Part shown: positions 1 through 13,080 of the stretch, in pieces | Layout of the letters: each line of letters begins with the position of its first letter | Numbering within the stretch: position 1 is the stretch's first letter | Assembly (NCBI GenBank): GCA_013399305.1 | Contig: VXAI01000039.1 | Coordinates: forward strand, 3,154,868-3,218,867 | DNA length: 64,000 bases | Source of the DNA: Rostratula benghalensis | Lineage: Eukaryota > Chordata > Aves > Charadriiformes > Rostratulidae | Reading direction: 5' to 3' | Translations under genes and position numbers: made by a program | The notes under the pieces: model-generated | Seen by the model: only the letters and a program-made list of their open reading frames with translations | What the model was told of the DNA's origin: nothing | Databases searched by the model: none

Positions 1-2029
1 AAAGATGCATGACTAAGCTTTGCTCTCTCGTTTGTTATGGTGAAACAACCTTTGAAACTTCATGTGAACAAGAAGTGTGTCATCTGACCCCAAATTTTTT
101 TCCAAGAGCTAAATGCTATCACTTACCAACACAGTCTGTTATTGATCCATTTGCAATTAAGCAATGGCAATTGGTAATGTGTTGCTGTAGTGGCCTCAGA
201 GCAGCCTGGGAAGCTTGTTCCTGCCTTCCAGCTGCTCCACTACCTGCTGGACCATACCTGCCCCAAGAATTATCACCCCACCTCTGAGGGGCTGCTGGGA
301 GGAAAATGCTCCCTTGCACTCAGCCTCAAACTCTTTCACCTCCTCGTGTCTGTCAGTGCTGGGGATCTGCAGCAACCCTGCCCAATGCACAGCAAACAAT
401 CGTGTAAGTGGCTGGTAAGGCTGTAATCTCTTTGTGAACTAATCTGTTAATTAAAGTCATTAATTGTAGAGCCACTGATCAATTAATTTGGAATGATCTA
501 GCTCATCAGAATTCAGTCTCCAGCTTAGATGTCTCCAAGGAGAGATTCTGATTTATGAAATTAAAATATTCTCACTTATAATTCACAAAGCATCAATTAT
601 TTCGGTTAATAAAATGCATATAAACTGAGAATATCAATGCAAATATAAAGTATCTGGTGTTTGTATTGCCACCTTAAAAATGTTATATTAGAAGGCTTTT
701 AATGTTAGCTGTTTCACCAACAATCATTCTGGGTCATACTAATGTTGTGATCACTTCTTTGTCAGCTGATGTATTTTACTGTAGTTCAATAATTTCTAGA
801 GTTTCATCTTTCTTGTAAGTTATGCACCAAATAAAGCTCTAATCAGGACCTGTGTCAGGCTGGTGCCGCTATTATAAATGATACATTTACACGGTGAAGA
901 TCTCTGCTTACTTTTATTTTCATTCCACCCCTACATTTTACTTTCATTTTACTCCTGAAATGAATCTCTATGATTTTTAAAGAACATTGAACCTGAAAAC
1001 TCAGTGTTAAAAGTCCAAGACACTGCCCTGGTATTTACTCTAAACTTTCAGCCCTTGCCTTAGGCAGTGTTCTTGTTAAGCTGCTTGTCCTTGTCAATAC
1101 TGAGGCCCTCTTGAACACATTCAGCAGTCACACTTTGAGGGGTTTTAAGTGTTAAAGTTGAGAACCAAGATTAAATATCATTTTGCTCTATGAGAAGGCC
1201 TAATGATTAATCAGTCTTGACAAAGGCAATGAAAGCAAGCTGCAAAGCCTAGTATTTTTTCAAATAAACACTCTTATGTGTTTTAAATTGAATAGTCTTT
1301 AGTAATTAATATAAGTTTAAAGTATGAGGGGACAATTAGGATTGTGGTCACCAGATTATTTTCTATTTTGACCTAATCTAACATCAGCCTGGCCTAACTT
1401 TGAAGCTGGATTCTGTTTTGAGCAAGTGTTTGAACTATATGACCTCTGGAAGTCTTTTATAATCTAGATTATTGTATTATACTGCCTGCTTTGATTTTTG
1501 CATTAATATGATGACATTTGTTCCATTAAAGCTTTTTGTCATGCAGAGTCATGTGAGCTCAAAGACAAAGTAAAAAATAAATACAACAAAAAATTGAAGC
1601 CATTTCTGCAATCTGTTAATTTTGAAGGTGATCTCACAGATGTGAGCAGAAAATCTGTGGAAGAACTGAATGTTGACATAAGAGAGAATGACAGGGGAAT
1701 CTGGCCCAATGGCTTATTGAAACTGTAGTCCTTTTTCGTGTATAAGTATGTGTAAACTGATTCTGTTTTCTACATGTGTAATCATTTTTCATAAGTATTT
1801 GTTGAATAATTTCTTCAGAAAAATTCAGATTGTAGAAAACTATTCATATTGGATGCTCACTATTTGTAGTATATGAGTGATCACTGAAATGAGATGAGGC
1901 AGATTCTACTCCCAAAATAATGCAGCTATATTTTCTCTGGTACTGTAGCTAATGGTGGAAGTTAAGTATTAACAAGTAACTAAATACTTCCAGAATCAAC
2001 ATTATCCTGATAATACATATAAAATTTAA
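1..2029. other. Unique non-coding DNA
   Basis: No gene, RNA or recognisable repeat is seen. Positions about 180-420 are GC-richer than the rest and are open in several overlapping frames on both strands, which is what a stop-poor GC-rich patch gives by chance; none of the frames resembles a known protein. The AT-rich part at 430-720 is entered separately as a possible conserved element. Confidence 0.6.
430..720. promoter_or_regulatory. Possible conserved non-coding element rich in TAATTA cores
   Basis: The segment holds several ATTA/TAATTA homeodomain-type cores (near 448, 460 and 482) and an octamer-like ATGCAAAT near 636, in balanced AT-rich sequence with no repeat similarity. Such composition is typical of vertebrate developmental enhancers but also occurs by chance in AT-rich DNA. 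Conservation cannot be judged from one sequence, so this is a weak inference. Confidence 0.18.
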
Positions 2030-3378
2030 GCAACTGTGTAACAGTCTTCAAAAAGGGCAAGGAGGAGGACGCAGGAAACGACATACTGGTCAGCCTCACC
2101 TCCATCCCTGAAAAGATGATGGAACGATTTGCTCTGGGCATCATCTCAAAGCATCTGGAAGACAAGAAAGCTATCAGAAGTAGTGAACGTGGATTCACCA
2201 AGAGGAAATCGTGTCTGACTAAGCTGATAGCCTTCTACGATGGCATGACTGGATGGATAGATGAGCAGAGGGTGGTGGACATTGTATACCTTGACTTCAG
2301 CAAGGCTTTTGGCAGAGTCTCCCACAGCATCCTTATAGGCAAGCTTAGGAAGTGTGTGTGGACAATGAGATGGATTGAAAACTGGCCTAAGATAGAGATC
2401 AGAGGGTCGTGATTAGGGGCACAGAATCTAGATGGAGGTCTGTAACAAGTGAGGTCCCCCAGGGGTCAGTACTGGGTCCAGTCCTCTTCAATATTTTCAG
2501 CAATGACCTGAATGAAAGCTTGGAATGTACTCTCAGCAAGTTTGCCAATGGCACAAAACTGGGAAGGGTGACTCACACACCAGAAGGCTGTGCTGCCATA
2601 CAGCAAGACCTGGACAGGATGGAGAGCTGGGGAAATTATACAAGGACAAGTGTAGGGTCCTGCAGCTGGGGAAGAATAACCCCATGCCCCAGTACAGGTT
2701 AGGGGCTGACCTGCTGGAGAGCAGTTCTGAGGAAAAAGACCTGGGAGTCCTGGTGGACAACAGGACGACCATGAACCAGCAATGTGCCCTTGTGGCCAAG
2801 AAGGCCATTGGCATCCTGGAGTGCATCAAGAAGAATGTGACCAGCAGGTCAAGGGAGGTTATGCTGTCCCTCTACTCTGCCCTGGTGAGGCCCCATCTGG
2901 AGTATTTGTGTCCAGTTCTGCGATCCTCAGTTCAGGAAGGACCTGCTGGAGAGGGTACAGCTGAGCACTGCAAGGGCCTAAAGCATCTGTTTTATGATGA
3001 AAGGCTGTGGGACTTTTAGTCTGGAGAAGAGGGGACTAAGACTAAGAGGGAATCTGATCAATGCTTATAAATACTTAAAGGGTGGGTATCAAGAGGAAGG
3101 GGCCAGTCTTTTCCCAGTGGTGCCCAGTGAGAGGACAAGAGGTAACGGCACAAACTTGTAACTAAGAAGTTCCGCCTAAATGTGAGGAGGAACTTCTTTA
3201 CTTTGAGGAACAGGCTGCCCAGAGAAGTAGTGGAGTCTCTGTCTCTGGATGCATTCAAAACCCGCCTGGACAAATTCCTGTGCAACCCGCTCTGTGTGGA
3301 CCTGCTTTGGCAGGGGGTTTGATGAAATGATATCCAGAGGTCCCTTCCAACCCAATATCATTCTTTGATTCTGTGATT
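2030..3378 (+). mobile_element. CR1 LINE, 5'-truncated, dead (RT to 3' end)
   Basis: This is the longest CR1 copy here, covering the ORF2 reverse transcriptase through the 3' UTR. Translated pieces in three frames give the RT start (FKKGKEED, SLTSIPEKMME), domain A (VYLDFSKAF), the [14 protein letters not shown] block, the motif-C region, then LGVLVDNRTTMNQQCA, IKKNVTSRSREV and [12 protein letters not shown], in normal CR1 order. It is clearly dead. Domain A has FG where active copies have FD, the catalytic FADD box reads FANG, and the frame shifts near 2405 and 2640. The endonuclease and ORF1 are missing, as usual for 5'-truncated CR1. The 3' end at 3359-3378 shows the tandem ATTCTNTG-type octamers of avian CR1. 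CR1 moves by target-primed reverse transcription and normally leaves no clear target duplication; I see none. The IKK-VTSRSREV block links it to the copies at 21424 and 47654. Confidence 0.93.
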
Positions 3379-6300
3379 TCCAGAAATATTTCACCAACTG
3401 ACAACAAATAATAATATCCTACCAAATTATGGCCAACTGATCTCTTTTTTTGCTTTTACACAGTAACTCCTGATTACTTTTTGATTTATATAACCAGCTC
3501 TTTAGCATTCCTAGTAGCATTTCACAGAAAATAATATCAACATTTCTTTGTGCATTTAGACTCAGCTCTGTGAGCTCAGCATCTGGAGCTCTTTATAGCA
3601 AAAATATTTAATGCCATTGTCTTCCAAAAAGATACATGATTTATGTCATGGCTGCAATGGGTGTCTGTAGTTTAATTTTCTCTTTGCGTTTATTGGTCAC
3701 ATAGACTAAGTAATGGACAAACCTAAGTATGTCAGACAGTAACAGTTTATGAGAAACACAAAACCATTAAGAACATTGCACTCACTTGAGGGAACATTAA
3801 AAAAAAAAACAACAAACCCTGTATGTAGAATACTGTTAATGTACTTGCCAAAAGAAATGCTTAAACCACATTTAAGTGTCAGTTTCCAAGATCTGTTTAT
3901 ATCAACAATGTCTGTGCCTTTTTTTGTCTGGCACCTTGGCTTGCTGCTTCCTTACAAATCTTGCTACTTTCTGCAGGTCACACTTAAGAAGGCAATGAGG
4001 GTCGAAGTTTTAAAATTTTCTCACCTGCTTTTCTCTCCTAACATTTTGCACATAATAGGGTTGTGAAGTTTGATGTTGCCTCTGTACTTGAACCAGGAGC
4101 CCCCATGTTCTTTTTCCCAAGACCTTAATTTTCACATCCTCTTACAGTTCTGCTTCTTTCTTTACTTCTTTTTTTCAGTCTACTATTTATAATTCTCCCT
4201 TTAATGCAAAAAATTGTAGGAGCAGAGAGGTGTCTTTCTGAGTATAGAAGTAATGTGGAAGTAAAGCCTCTCCCTCTTCCGAAGGTGAATGCAATTCTCT
4301 AACTGTGAGTGAGTCTATGTGTGGGTTTTGTAGGGGAAGAGGAGAATTTCAGGGAGAGGATGAAGGCTGGAGATGGTAAGGTGACTTTTTTTCTCATGAC
4401 AAAATAAGAATGCAGAAAGGACACATGCCTGGTTGTGTAAGTATGTAAACGGTCTTTGCTCCCACACTCTACATATAACCTATGTGGAAAAAAAACCCCC
4501 AAACATTAAAAGCTCAGGCCTGCTCCTCAGTGGACAAATAACATGATATGACATTTATGTTCTATAAATGCTGAGCTACTGATAGACATGCTTATAAATA
4601 TTCTTGAGAGTGGGTCTAAGAACCAAATGTGTATAGGTTACAACCCAGAGAATCACAAAATCCTTTTTGCAGAGCTTATTACAGTCTGATGGATGCATAA
4701 AATAAATAGGTGTGCTTCACTTGCAGTAAGTTCATGATAAATAGCGTTATCTGATTTGGAATAGCTCCTGATCTGTGACAGGTGACGTTAGTGTACAGGT
4801 GCTTGGGCTTCTTTTTAGTATTGTTTTTGTCCTAAAAGGTTATTACAGACATATTGGGAAAAAATAGAGAATAGAAGAAAAGAAAATATATTTATTTGAA
4901 AAAAAACAAACCACTGAGAGCACAGGTGTGTAATAGCTGGTTTCATTGCAAAAGTATCAGTTTTACCACATTTGTATCAGCTTAAGCAAAAATATACCAG
5001 CTGGAAAAATTAAATCAGCATGAATCATACATCCAAAAGGTCACTGATCTAAAAATACACATCCCAAGAAAAAGATAAAAATTATTTATACAAACTAAAA
5101 TTGCCAAGTAAAAATGAAAATCCTTCTAAACATTCTAAACTTAGGACATTAATTAATTTGAAAGGAATGTGGAAAGAGGCAAAAAGCCACCCCGTGATGT
5201 CACTTTCATCATGTGGAACACGGCTAAGGAGATAAAAGAAGATCATGCAGAGCCCAGGAGAAGATTAAGCCTCTTTATCTCACTGTGGGAGGCAGAGAGC
5301 ATATATATGTACAGGTAGTATTTTGTGTATGGAGAAGAGGGAGGAACTCCAAATGACTGAATTTTAATGTGCACTTCTATCACTTCAGGGTACTGATGCA
5401 AAACAGGAGATAACGCATGCTGAGGTCAATCAAAATTACAAAGCTAACAAGGAAAACCCAGTCCCTCTTCTTAATAAAGTTCCAAATATATTTGAGAGGA
5501 AACAAAACCAAGCTCTATTGGATGCTGTACCCTCCTGTCACAGCCTAATGCTTAACAAGAATGAAAAAATAAAGAATAAGTTTGTGGTAGGAATAAGAGT
5601 GCAAGTACTCTTAAAGCCAAGGCTTTATTAGTCAAGCCTAGAGATATTTTGATCCAAAAGTAGGTTGTGCAACATTTTGTCAAACTTGGTTTGTATGTGT
5701 GTGCATGCCAGCAATTTCAAAAGGATACTAATTAGCTTTTTTTTTTTTTTCCCCTAGGGTAAAATCTCATGACAACATTATGAAGTGGCAGAGGCACATG
5801 TGCAAAGACTGATACCCACTTGCTGACCAATGAAATAATGGGCATATAGCCACACAAAGAAACGTGTAATTTCCCATACGACTTTTCCTAGAAAACGGGG
5901 CTTGCATTTAATCTCATCAGTGAACAGCGCTCCTATTCTTTTCTAGCCAACCAATTACTGCAAAAGGGGCAGACAGACTCACAATTCGGTGTTTATTTAA
6001 ATAATACTGTTCCACAAACATTCAAGAGAAAAAGACTGATTTGCATTGATACCTATACCAGGTCCAGAATATTTGCAAAATTCTTTTTCTTCTCTCTGCC
6101 AGATTTCTTGGTTTTGCTTTAAAATCTCATATCCATGCACCTCCCTCTCTCTACCTATCCTTTCTTTGGATCTTGTAATGTCATACTGTGGTGGCACCAT
6201 CTGTGTAAAATCACTTCTTAATTGCAAAGTTCCTAATGGGCTTAATGAGTTTCTGTTCTTTCTTGAGGGTCTGTTTCTGCTTGAAGGCAGGAGGTATCCT

Positions 6301-7484
6301 TTTTTCTGGTACCTTTATTGACTAATTTATTTTTCTTGCATTTATTTTTACAGTTGGTTTTTTTTTTTTCGAATAGGGATAGAAGGGCACATAGAAGGAT
6401 GAACTATTGCCATAAAAACCTCTTTGGGGTGAAGGGGATGAAGAGACTTTACATGATTTTCTAAAGATGGATAAATTCCAAGTTTATTTAATTTCCCCTG
6501 GCAGTCATTTTCACTGCCTCATCTCCTTGACTGTGGGCTATGTAACACACTTGTAAATCAGAGATAGACCAGGTGGTGAATCACTGCATCAGCAATCTAG
6601 AAGCAAAACAGAAGCAGAGGTCCTAGTAGTAGATTATTGCATTAGAAAGATGCAGGAAGGTGATGGAGTACACCAGCAAAGTGAATGGAGGAGCTATAGA
6701 AGAACAGAAACTGAAAAGAATAGTACTGATTATCAAAGGCTTGATTTAACAGTTACTTCAGTGAGGTTGTGGCAGATGATGTATTTGATGAAGACTGAAA
6801 AGATACATTCAGATTTACAAGGGTTAAGTAATTTAAAGTAACTTGAATGTTTACTCTGTCAATTAATCAATAAGGGAAAAACTAAATTTTAAGAAATAAA
6901 GCTAATTATTTTGATTATGTAAAAGTATATCTGTTATTGTTGCTGTTTGTCGATACAGCTATGATTGGCAGGATTCCTCCCTCACGTGTTTTTCTGAACA
7001 ACATTCCCAAGCTGGCACATCGTGTTGTGGGCATTACCATGTAAAATAAATAAAAATATTGATTTGCTAATAGTTTACAGCATTTACTGCACTGTTTCTA
7101 GACCATGGGAGACCAGTGTTGATGTGACAGTTTTTTTAATTTAGTTTTCACCAAAAGAAGATCAAGAAACACTTGAATTATTCGTGCCTTCATAACACAA
7201 AATGTCTTTCTAATACAAAGCATTAGAGGATCAGTCAGGATCTGCAGCATGATAAATAATTCCATTTTTTTCTTGTAATGTAGGACTAATTTTTTGTGGT
7301 AATGCTTATAACAATTTATCAAACTTAGCTTGCACTGCAAAGTTTTTGGATAAAGTTTTGGCTGTTTAAACCAGCTTTCCATGTCCAAAGTAAAATTACC
7401 TCTGCAGGAAACATAATTCTTCAGCCAGCAAGGAAAAGAAACATCAGCTGTTTCAGTAGCACTATTAGATGAAGAATGGCAAAG
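3379..7484. other. Unique non-coding DNA
   Basis: No gene or clear repeat is found over about 4.1 kb. The open frames here (up to about 140 codons, e.g. minus strand 7098-7529, which begins inside the next CR1) match nothing I recognise and have low-complexity Lys/Leu/Phe composition expected of AT-rich DNA. A splice-acceptor-like signal at 5728-5757 and a possible scrap of reverse-oriented MIR just after it are the only structured items. Confidence 0.55.
5728..5757 (+). other. Strong 3' splice-site-like signal
   Basis: A TACTAAT branch-point-like heptamer is followed by a long uninterrupted T run, CCCC and TAG, the arrangement of a very strong splice acceptor. The sequence after it is open in one frame for only about 17 codons and no convincing donor follows. 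It may be chance, an exon of a non-coding transcript, or an exonised antisense MIR scrap (the next 40 bases recall the MIR 3' part in reverse). Confidence 0.3.
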
Positions 7485-8403
7485 GATCACAGAATCTTCA
7501 GGGTTGGAAGGGACCTTTGAGATCATCAAGTCCTACCATAAACAAACAAACAACAAAACCAACCAACCAACCAAAACCAAAAAACTCACCTAAAAAAACC
7601 CACAACACAACAACCACCACCACACACAACAATCTTGGGTACTAGAGCATGCCCTGAAGTGCTATATCTACATGTTTCTTAAATACCGTCAGGGATGGTG
7701 AGTCAACCACCTCCCTTCCCTGGGCAGACTGTTCCAGTGCCTGACCACCCTCTCAGTAAAGTAATACTTCCTAATATCTAATGTAAAACTCCCCTGCTGC
7801 AACTTCAGACCATTTCCTCTGGTCCTGTCATTAGTCACTTAGGAGAAAAGGCCAACACCCAGTTCTCTACAACCTCCTTTTGGGTAGTTATAGAGGGTAA
7901 TGAGGTCTCCCCTTGGCCTCCTCCAAACTAAACATGCCCAGTTTCCTTAGCCTCTCCTCATGGGACTTACTCTCTGGACCCCTTACCAGCCTAGTGGCTC
8001 TCCTCTGGACACACTCCAGCACTTCAATGTCCTTCTTGTAGTGAGGGGCCCAGAACTGAACACAGTAGTCAAGGTGAGGCCTCACCAGTGCTGAGTACAG
8101 GGGTACAATCACTTCCCTACCGCTGCTGGCCACGCTGTTCCTGATCCAAGCCAGGATGCTGTTGGCCTTCTTGGCCACCCGAGCACACTGCTGGCTCATG
8201 TTAAGCTGGCTGTCCACCAGTACCCCCAGGTCCTTTTCTGCTGGGCAGCTTTCCAGACACTCTTCCCCCAGCCTATAACATTGCCTGGGCTTGTTGTGAC
8301 CAAAATGCAGGACCCAGCACTTGACCTTATTGAACTTTATACAGTTGGCCTTGGCCCATTGATTCATCCTGTCCGGGTCCATCTGTAGAGCCTTCCTACC
8401 CTC
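7485..8403 (-). mobile_element. CR1 LINE, 5'-truncated, 3' half of ORF2 and tail
   Basis: Read on the minus strand, a frame from about 8403 to 7888 gives the CR1 post-RT region: [65 protein letters not shown] and [15 protein letters not shown]. The frame is fairly open but 5'-truncated downstream of the catalytic box. The 3' UTR follows and ends at 7485 in a short ATTCTGTGAT-type terminus. The [10 protein letters not shown] version of this region differs from the copies at 2030 and 21424, so it belongs to another CR1 subfamily. Between the coding tail and the terminus, 7539-7632 is occupied by an AAAC/CCA-rich simple sequence. The in-frame methionine upstream at 8577 lies in flanking unique DNA and is not an element start. 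Confidence 0.92.
7539..7632. repeat. AAAC/AACC/CCA simple-sequence tract inside a CR1 tail
   Basis: About 94 bases of (AAAC)n passing into (AACC)n, A-rich and then CCA/CA-rich sequence sit in the 3' UTR of the CR1 copy, close to its terminus. The flanking CR1 sequence resumes on both sides. It most likely grew by slippage after insertion. Confidence 0.85.
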
Positions 8404-10085
8404 AAGCAGATAGGATAATCTCAAGGATAACCTGGTGCTTCTCTCCAAAACGTAACTCTTTCTGGCTACCAAAAACCTTTCATCCATGTTTGGTTCCCTG
8501 CTGCCACAAGTGAGAGAGAACACCCTTTTTGACTGCAAGGAAGGATTCCTGGCAGCACTCAGTAATGATTCATTCATTCAGGAGAGGAAAGGGGACATTA
8601 ACCCTTGCGATGACCAGAAGGACTTCAAAGCATGTAGATCCAGCCTGGCAGCTGTCAGTGCTTATCTCCACCTACTTCTGTTCTAGTCTAGTGCCGGTGT
8701 GTATCGAGTGTCTATGGGAGTTCTTTCTCTTGCCATAAACAAGGCAAGAGCCTTCATGTTTGTGATGATTCAAATCGTGGAACATCCCTGAAACCAACCT
8801 AAAGCTTTCCAAATTTTCACCAAAGTGGTGAATATATTGATATTTTATTCAACACGCATATTTACATTTTTCAGAGTCAGAGCCCCCTACTAATTGACCT
8901 TGATTAGAAAAAGAAAATCAGAAAAAGCAGGGCTGCTTACATCTGCAGTGATTTGCAAGTAGGGATCAGTGGGAGTGCATGATACAAGGGCTGACTGTAC
9001 TTGGGATCAAGGAGAAGCACGAAGGTTTAATGCACTATATTGTTAAAGAAAGGCAGAGAGTACAAGAAAAATATTAGAAGACCAGTGAAAGCTGTTGGAG
9101 GTCTAGGAAGTAGGTCTAGGTCCAGGACTTCCACGGATAAGATAAATAACTAGAAGGAAACATAGACTGGCCTGTGGGAAAAAACCCCAAGATGTGTCAG
9201 AAAACACTTCACTTAGTCTGACTAAGACTAAAAAAAAAAAAAGGTATTAATGTTCAAGTTCATAAGCTTTGAAATGTATTGCAATTTGCCTATTATTGAG
9301 TACAATTTGATAGAAGTTTGTTTTCAAATCATGACCTAGCTAATGAGTGTGACGCTCCTCTTTATCCCTATTTACAGACTCTAACATCCTCTCTACCCTA
9401 TTCATAACAAGAATTTAACAAGTTATGAAAAATCCAAATCCAAGTCAACTATGCAAACAACTAGACAAAAGTAACATGCTGTTCAATTCTGACTGACAGT
9501 TAAAGGCATCTTTACAGCCTTGTTGAGCATTTCTAATTGTGCCAGGTTATTCAAAACCAGCAGTCCTTACACTTCACTCCTCCATCCAGCTAGGTTTTGC
9601 TCCACAAATATCATGGAAAACATAACATAGAGTAGCAACAATAAGAACAGTTACTCATTACAGTTCAGGCTAGCCATGAGTCACTGCCAGGATTTTTCAG
9701 TCTGTTGGGTACACATTCAACAGCTTTGTTGTCCCTGTTCGGTAAAAAGGCAAACAGTCTTTGACTGCTAGTCAGAATAAACCAAGGAAGCAAACAGTCA
9801 TCAAAGATCAGCACTGGCTCTTTAAATCCACAAATGTAGGTCCCTTAATTGTATTCCTAGATTCTGTTGGAAAAGATTTTATATTTATAAGGCTGCAGCA
9901 TTGCATACCTTCCCCACCCAGTGAATGCTGTTCATGAAGCATCCACGTTGCTGAGTGCTGTTGTAGAAGACTATGGGATCCCACAGGGCCATGAAAGAGT
10001 AAATAGCTGTCTCCTTCAGTATCAGATATAATAAGCGTCAGATTAAATTATTAACCTGTTCAAAGCAAACTCATCAATGTAGTTC
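8404..10085. other. Unique non-coding DNA
   Basis: No gene or repeat is recognised. The first 300 bases beyond the CR1 boundary are GC-richer and open in two plus-strand frames of under 70 codons, with no known similarity. A short A run lies near 9229-9242. Confidence 0.55.
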
Positions 10086-10405
10086 CATAGGCAACTTCCC
10101 CCAAAACTGTAGAACTTCGTACCACATCTTGTGGATACTAAAATTTTACAGGGTTTCAAAAAGCAGCACCAGAAATTACTGGAAAAGGAATTCATCAAAG
10201 ACTATGAAAGACAATGTGAAAATTTCTGTGAAAAACTCTAGGAAGTCCTGAGGCTGGGAGGGTGTTCTGGAGAATGCCACCACTTGCCTGGTCTCCTCTT
10301 ATTTCTCAGCATCACTTGCTGACCACTGCCATGGAAGAAGTACAAAGGTAGATAGACCTTTTGTCTGAACCAATGTAGCTGTTCCTATGTACTCAGGGGC
10401 ACATT
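10086..10405 (+). mobile_element. Ancient CR1-clade LINE 3' tail
   Basis: The segment follows, at low identity, the C-terminus and 3' UTR of an old amniote CR1-clade LINE well known from turtle and crocodile genomes. The CTTGTGGATACTAAAA and GGTTTCAAAAAGCAG words correspond to the VVDAKSLHGFKK-type end of ORF2, followed after about 200 bases by AGATAGACCTTTTGTCTGA and a TGTTCCTATGT-like terminus. No frame is intact. The family is recognised from memory, so the subfamily name is left open. Confidence 0.65.
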
Positions 10406-13080
10406 GTGGTGCGTCTGATTGAATTATGCACTACACTTTTGCCTCTTCTAAAATTTGGGTGTCCTATAATTTCAAATCTGCCTGTTATTCCTGTTGCCAC
10501 AGTCCTGGCACGCCTGACTGACAATCTGTTCCCATGCCAGGCTTTCTAGCCCCAATCTCATTAACCTTTGGTAACTGTCTTGTTCAGAGAGAGAAAAATT
10601 ATGAATATGAAAAAAAGAGGAAGGCTATGAGAATATTGTGCTATGTCAGAGCAGATTGAGCCTATGTAACAGTGCAAAGGGAGGGATTATATCTGCTGCA
10701 AACTCCCTGGTCTTTCTTGCCCCAGTGAATCAGTATCTGGGCTGAGGGTTGGCAAGTGAACAATCTCCATCTGCTGTCACCAGTGTCTTTGTGCCAGAGG
10801 ACATTTCAACCTTCGTGAAATTTGGGGTCACTAGTGATTTTCCTGGATTTGTACTGCAGTATAGCATGGCACATTATTTAATGCTTGCTTTCTGCTACTT
10901 TGTTGGGCAGTGCTGATCCTGACTTACCTAGGACATCTTGCCCTTTCTGTTCACTGCCATCATCAGCCACTCCACCTGGTGTCTACCACAGCTCTGCTGG
11001 CTACCTTGGGAGTAGAGTCTGTGGGGATATTTGGTCTGTGAGCAGGCTCCTGTATGCTACTTACATCTCTGGGGTCCTATTTCTGATTGAGAGATTGAAC
11101 AGAAAGAAGAAAAGGCATAATGAAAGATCTAAACCAGAAATCTGAATGTCAAATAATGGGAAAAACATGGTGGGCTGGAAGAAAGGGAATTACAAGAATT
11201 TCAGCCTCAGCTCCTCGTTGATATCCCACCACACAGAGTCCCAGAGGAACTGTACTCCACAGAGTAACTAGCATCAATATAAAGCGTGTATAGCATATCT
11301 TTTGCCAAAAAGGACTTTTAAGGGGAGGACACTTGGCACTAGCAAAGGCAGTTCAGCAAGTATGTATCTGTCCTTTCAGTGCTATGTGTACAAGCTGTAA
11401 CCAGCCCCAAGTCCTGCCAGAAGAACTTTCTGGTGTAGACATGACCTCAGTCCGCTGCAGCAAGAAACCCAGGCTAATATTTGTGCAACAAAAGTATGTG
11501 TTAAGAAAATTTAACATATCTCTTGTAACTGTGTAGGCATGATTGCTGTGAGGCTGAATGACCAGTTAGATGGTGGGCTCACTGTTCATACAACCCAGAA
11601 AACTGTGCATGTGCATAAACTATAATCAAGCTATACAAGTTACAATCATGCCTGCTTGCACATAATATTCTGAAATTTTGGAGGACGTTACCTTTACCTT
11701 TTTGTTTCTATGTTAATTTGCCTCTTCAAAAAGGGATGCTTTTTGTCTACCTTGAGTAACACTCTGGTCATTTAATAAAAAAGTTATCACATGTTCACAC
11801 TATTTTATTACAAGTGATAAAAAGGTATGATACTATTTCATTATGTAGTGTATTATGAACCTTGCTGGTTTTCAAGGAACAGTGTAGTTACAAACATAAT
11901 TTCCTCCTTTTTGTGTGAGAGCTGTATTCTGCCTTCATTCTGTTAAGCAACAGTTTACCATAACAGACACTGCCTCACACACATGGAACCAAGTCATTTG
12001 ATCTGATTAAGTAAGATTAAAGTGGAAAACTTTTTAATCAACATGAGTACTAAATTTAAATTGAGAAAGTGCTTTGTGATCAGCAGAGATCTCATGTCCC
12101 CACCTTCCGTGATTAGAGGGAGTGACACATCTTTGCCACTAGCTGACTTGTGTGTGTCACTTCTGTTGCCAGCAGCAAGAGCTCCACGTGCTGATCCTAA
12201 TGAGTCGCGACATGTACTGTTCATTATTCTGACATGAATTTTTCTTTTGGATGAACGTTGTGTGCAGCATTAGTAAAGTAGCAGAAAAAATACATCACTG
12301 TACTAGCATTTTCAAAGAAAGTTGTTCCATGGAATATAGGTTGAAAGGCAGCTTGGTGGTAGGAATGTAGTTTCGGCTCTACATTAGGATGATCATCTCA
12401 TCATAATTATTTTGGGGTACTTTTGGAATGTACGATAGGGTAACATACATGGAAATGGCACACCAAAAGTCAGTTTGTGAAAAAAGAGGACTGCTATCGT
12501 AGTGACATAAATACATACCAGACGAATTACTTCATTTTTATTACACAAGGCTACAGATGAAGTCAAAATAGTAAAGATGTGCATTTGAGGAAGTGCGGGA
12601 GCAGTTAGAGCAGGCAGCGGGAGGTCTTTTGTTGGCTGGTGTGTGATCAAACAACTTTAATCAGCAACCCATCTCCTTTGGCATGTAGAACTGAAATTCC
12701 ACTTTTAAAAAAAGGCAGGAAAAAATCACCAGCAAGGCTATTTAGGGAGTTTCATGTAAAATGATGTCTTTCCATTTTCCCACTGAAAGGAACATATTGG
12801 GTCTTACTTTCTTACTACAGCTCTGTCAGAGCGGTGCTGGGACCTGGTTTTCTGAATTGAAAAATTTCTGTTGAAAATCAGAGTCCACTGCCTCTGTCAC
12901 ACTTTCTGTATTCCTGCTTGATACCCATAAAGTATGTGGCTGTACTGGCTAGATAAGAGAGGAATGGAAAGAGGGAACATTTTCCTGTTATGTAAGCTGC
13001 AACATCAGATAATACCTTTTCAGCATATACTATTGCCTCATGGGTAGGTAGTGTACATCTCTGAAGAAAAATAAAACAAT
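10406..13080. other. Unique non-coding DNA
   Basis: No gene or repeat is recognised. Open frames of 60-90 codons occur on both strands (for example 10885-11145 and 12393-12650) without similarity, splice context or codon-level evidence to support them. Confidence 0.55.

Noticed and set aside
9..426. Overlapping open frames of 66-92 codons on both strands
   Set aside because: They overlap in different frames over a GC-rich patch and match nothing; a shared lack of stops explains all of them.
5758..5800. Reverse-oriented MIR (CTCATGACAACATTATGA)
   Set aside because: Too short, about 35 bases; kept only as a remark on the splice-like signal.
7098..7529. 143-codon minus-strand frame as a gene
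   Set aside because: Its first codons lie within the 3' terminus of a CR1 and the rest is Lys/Leu-rich without any known motif.
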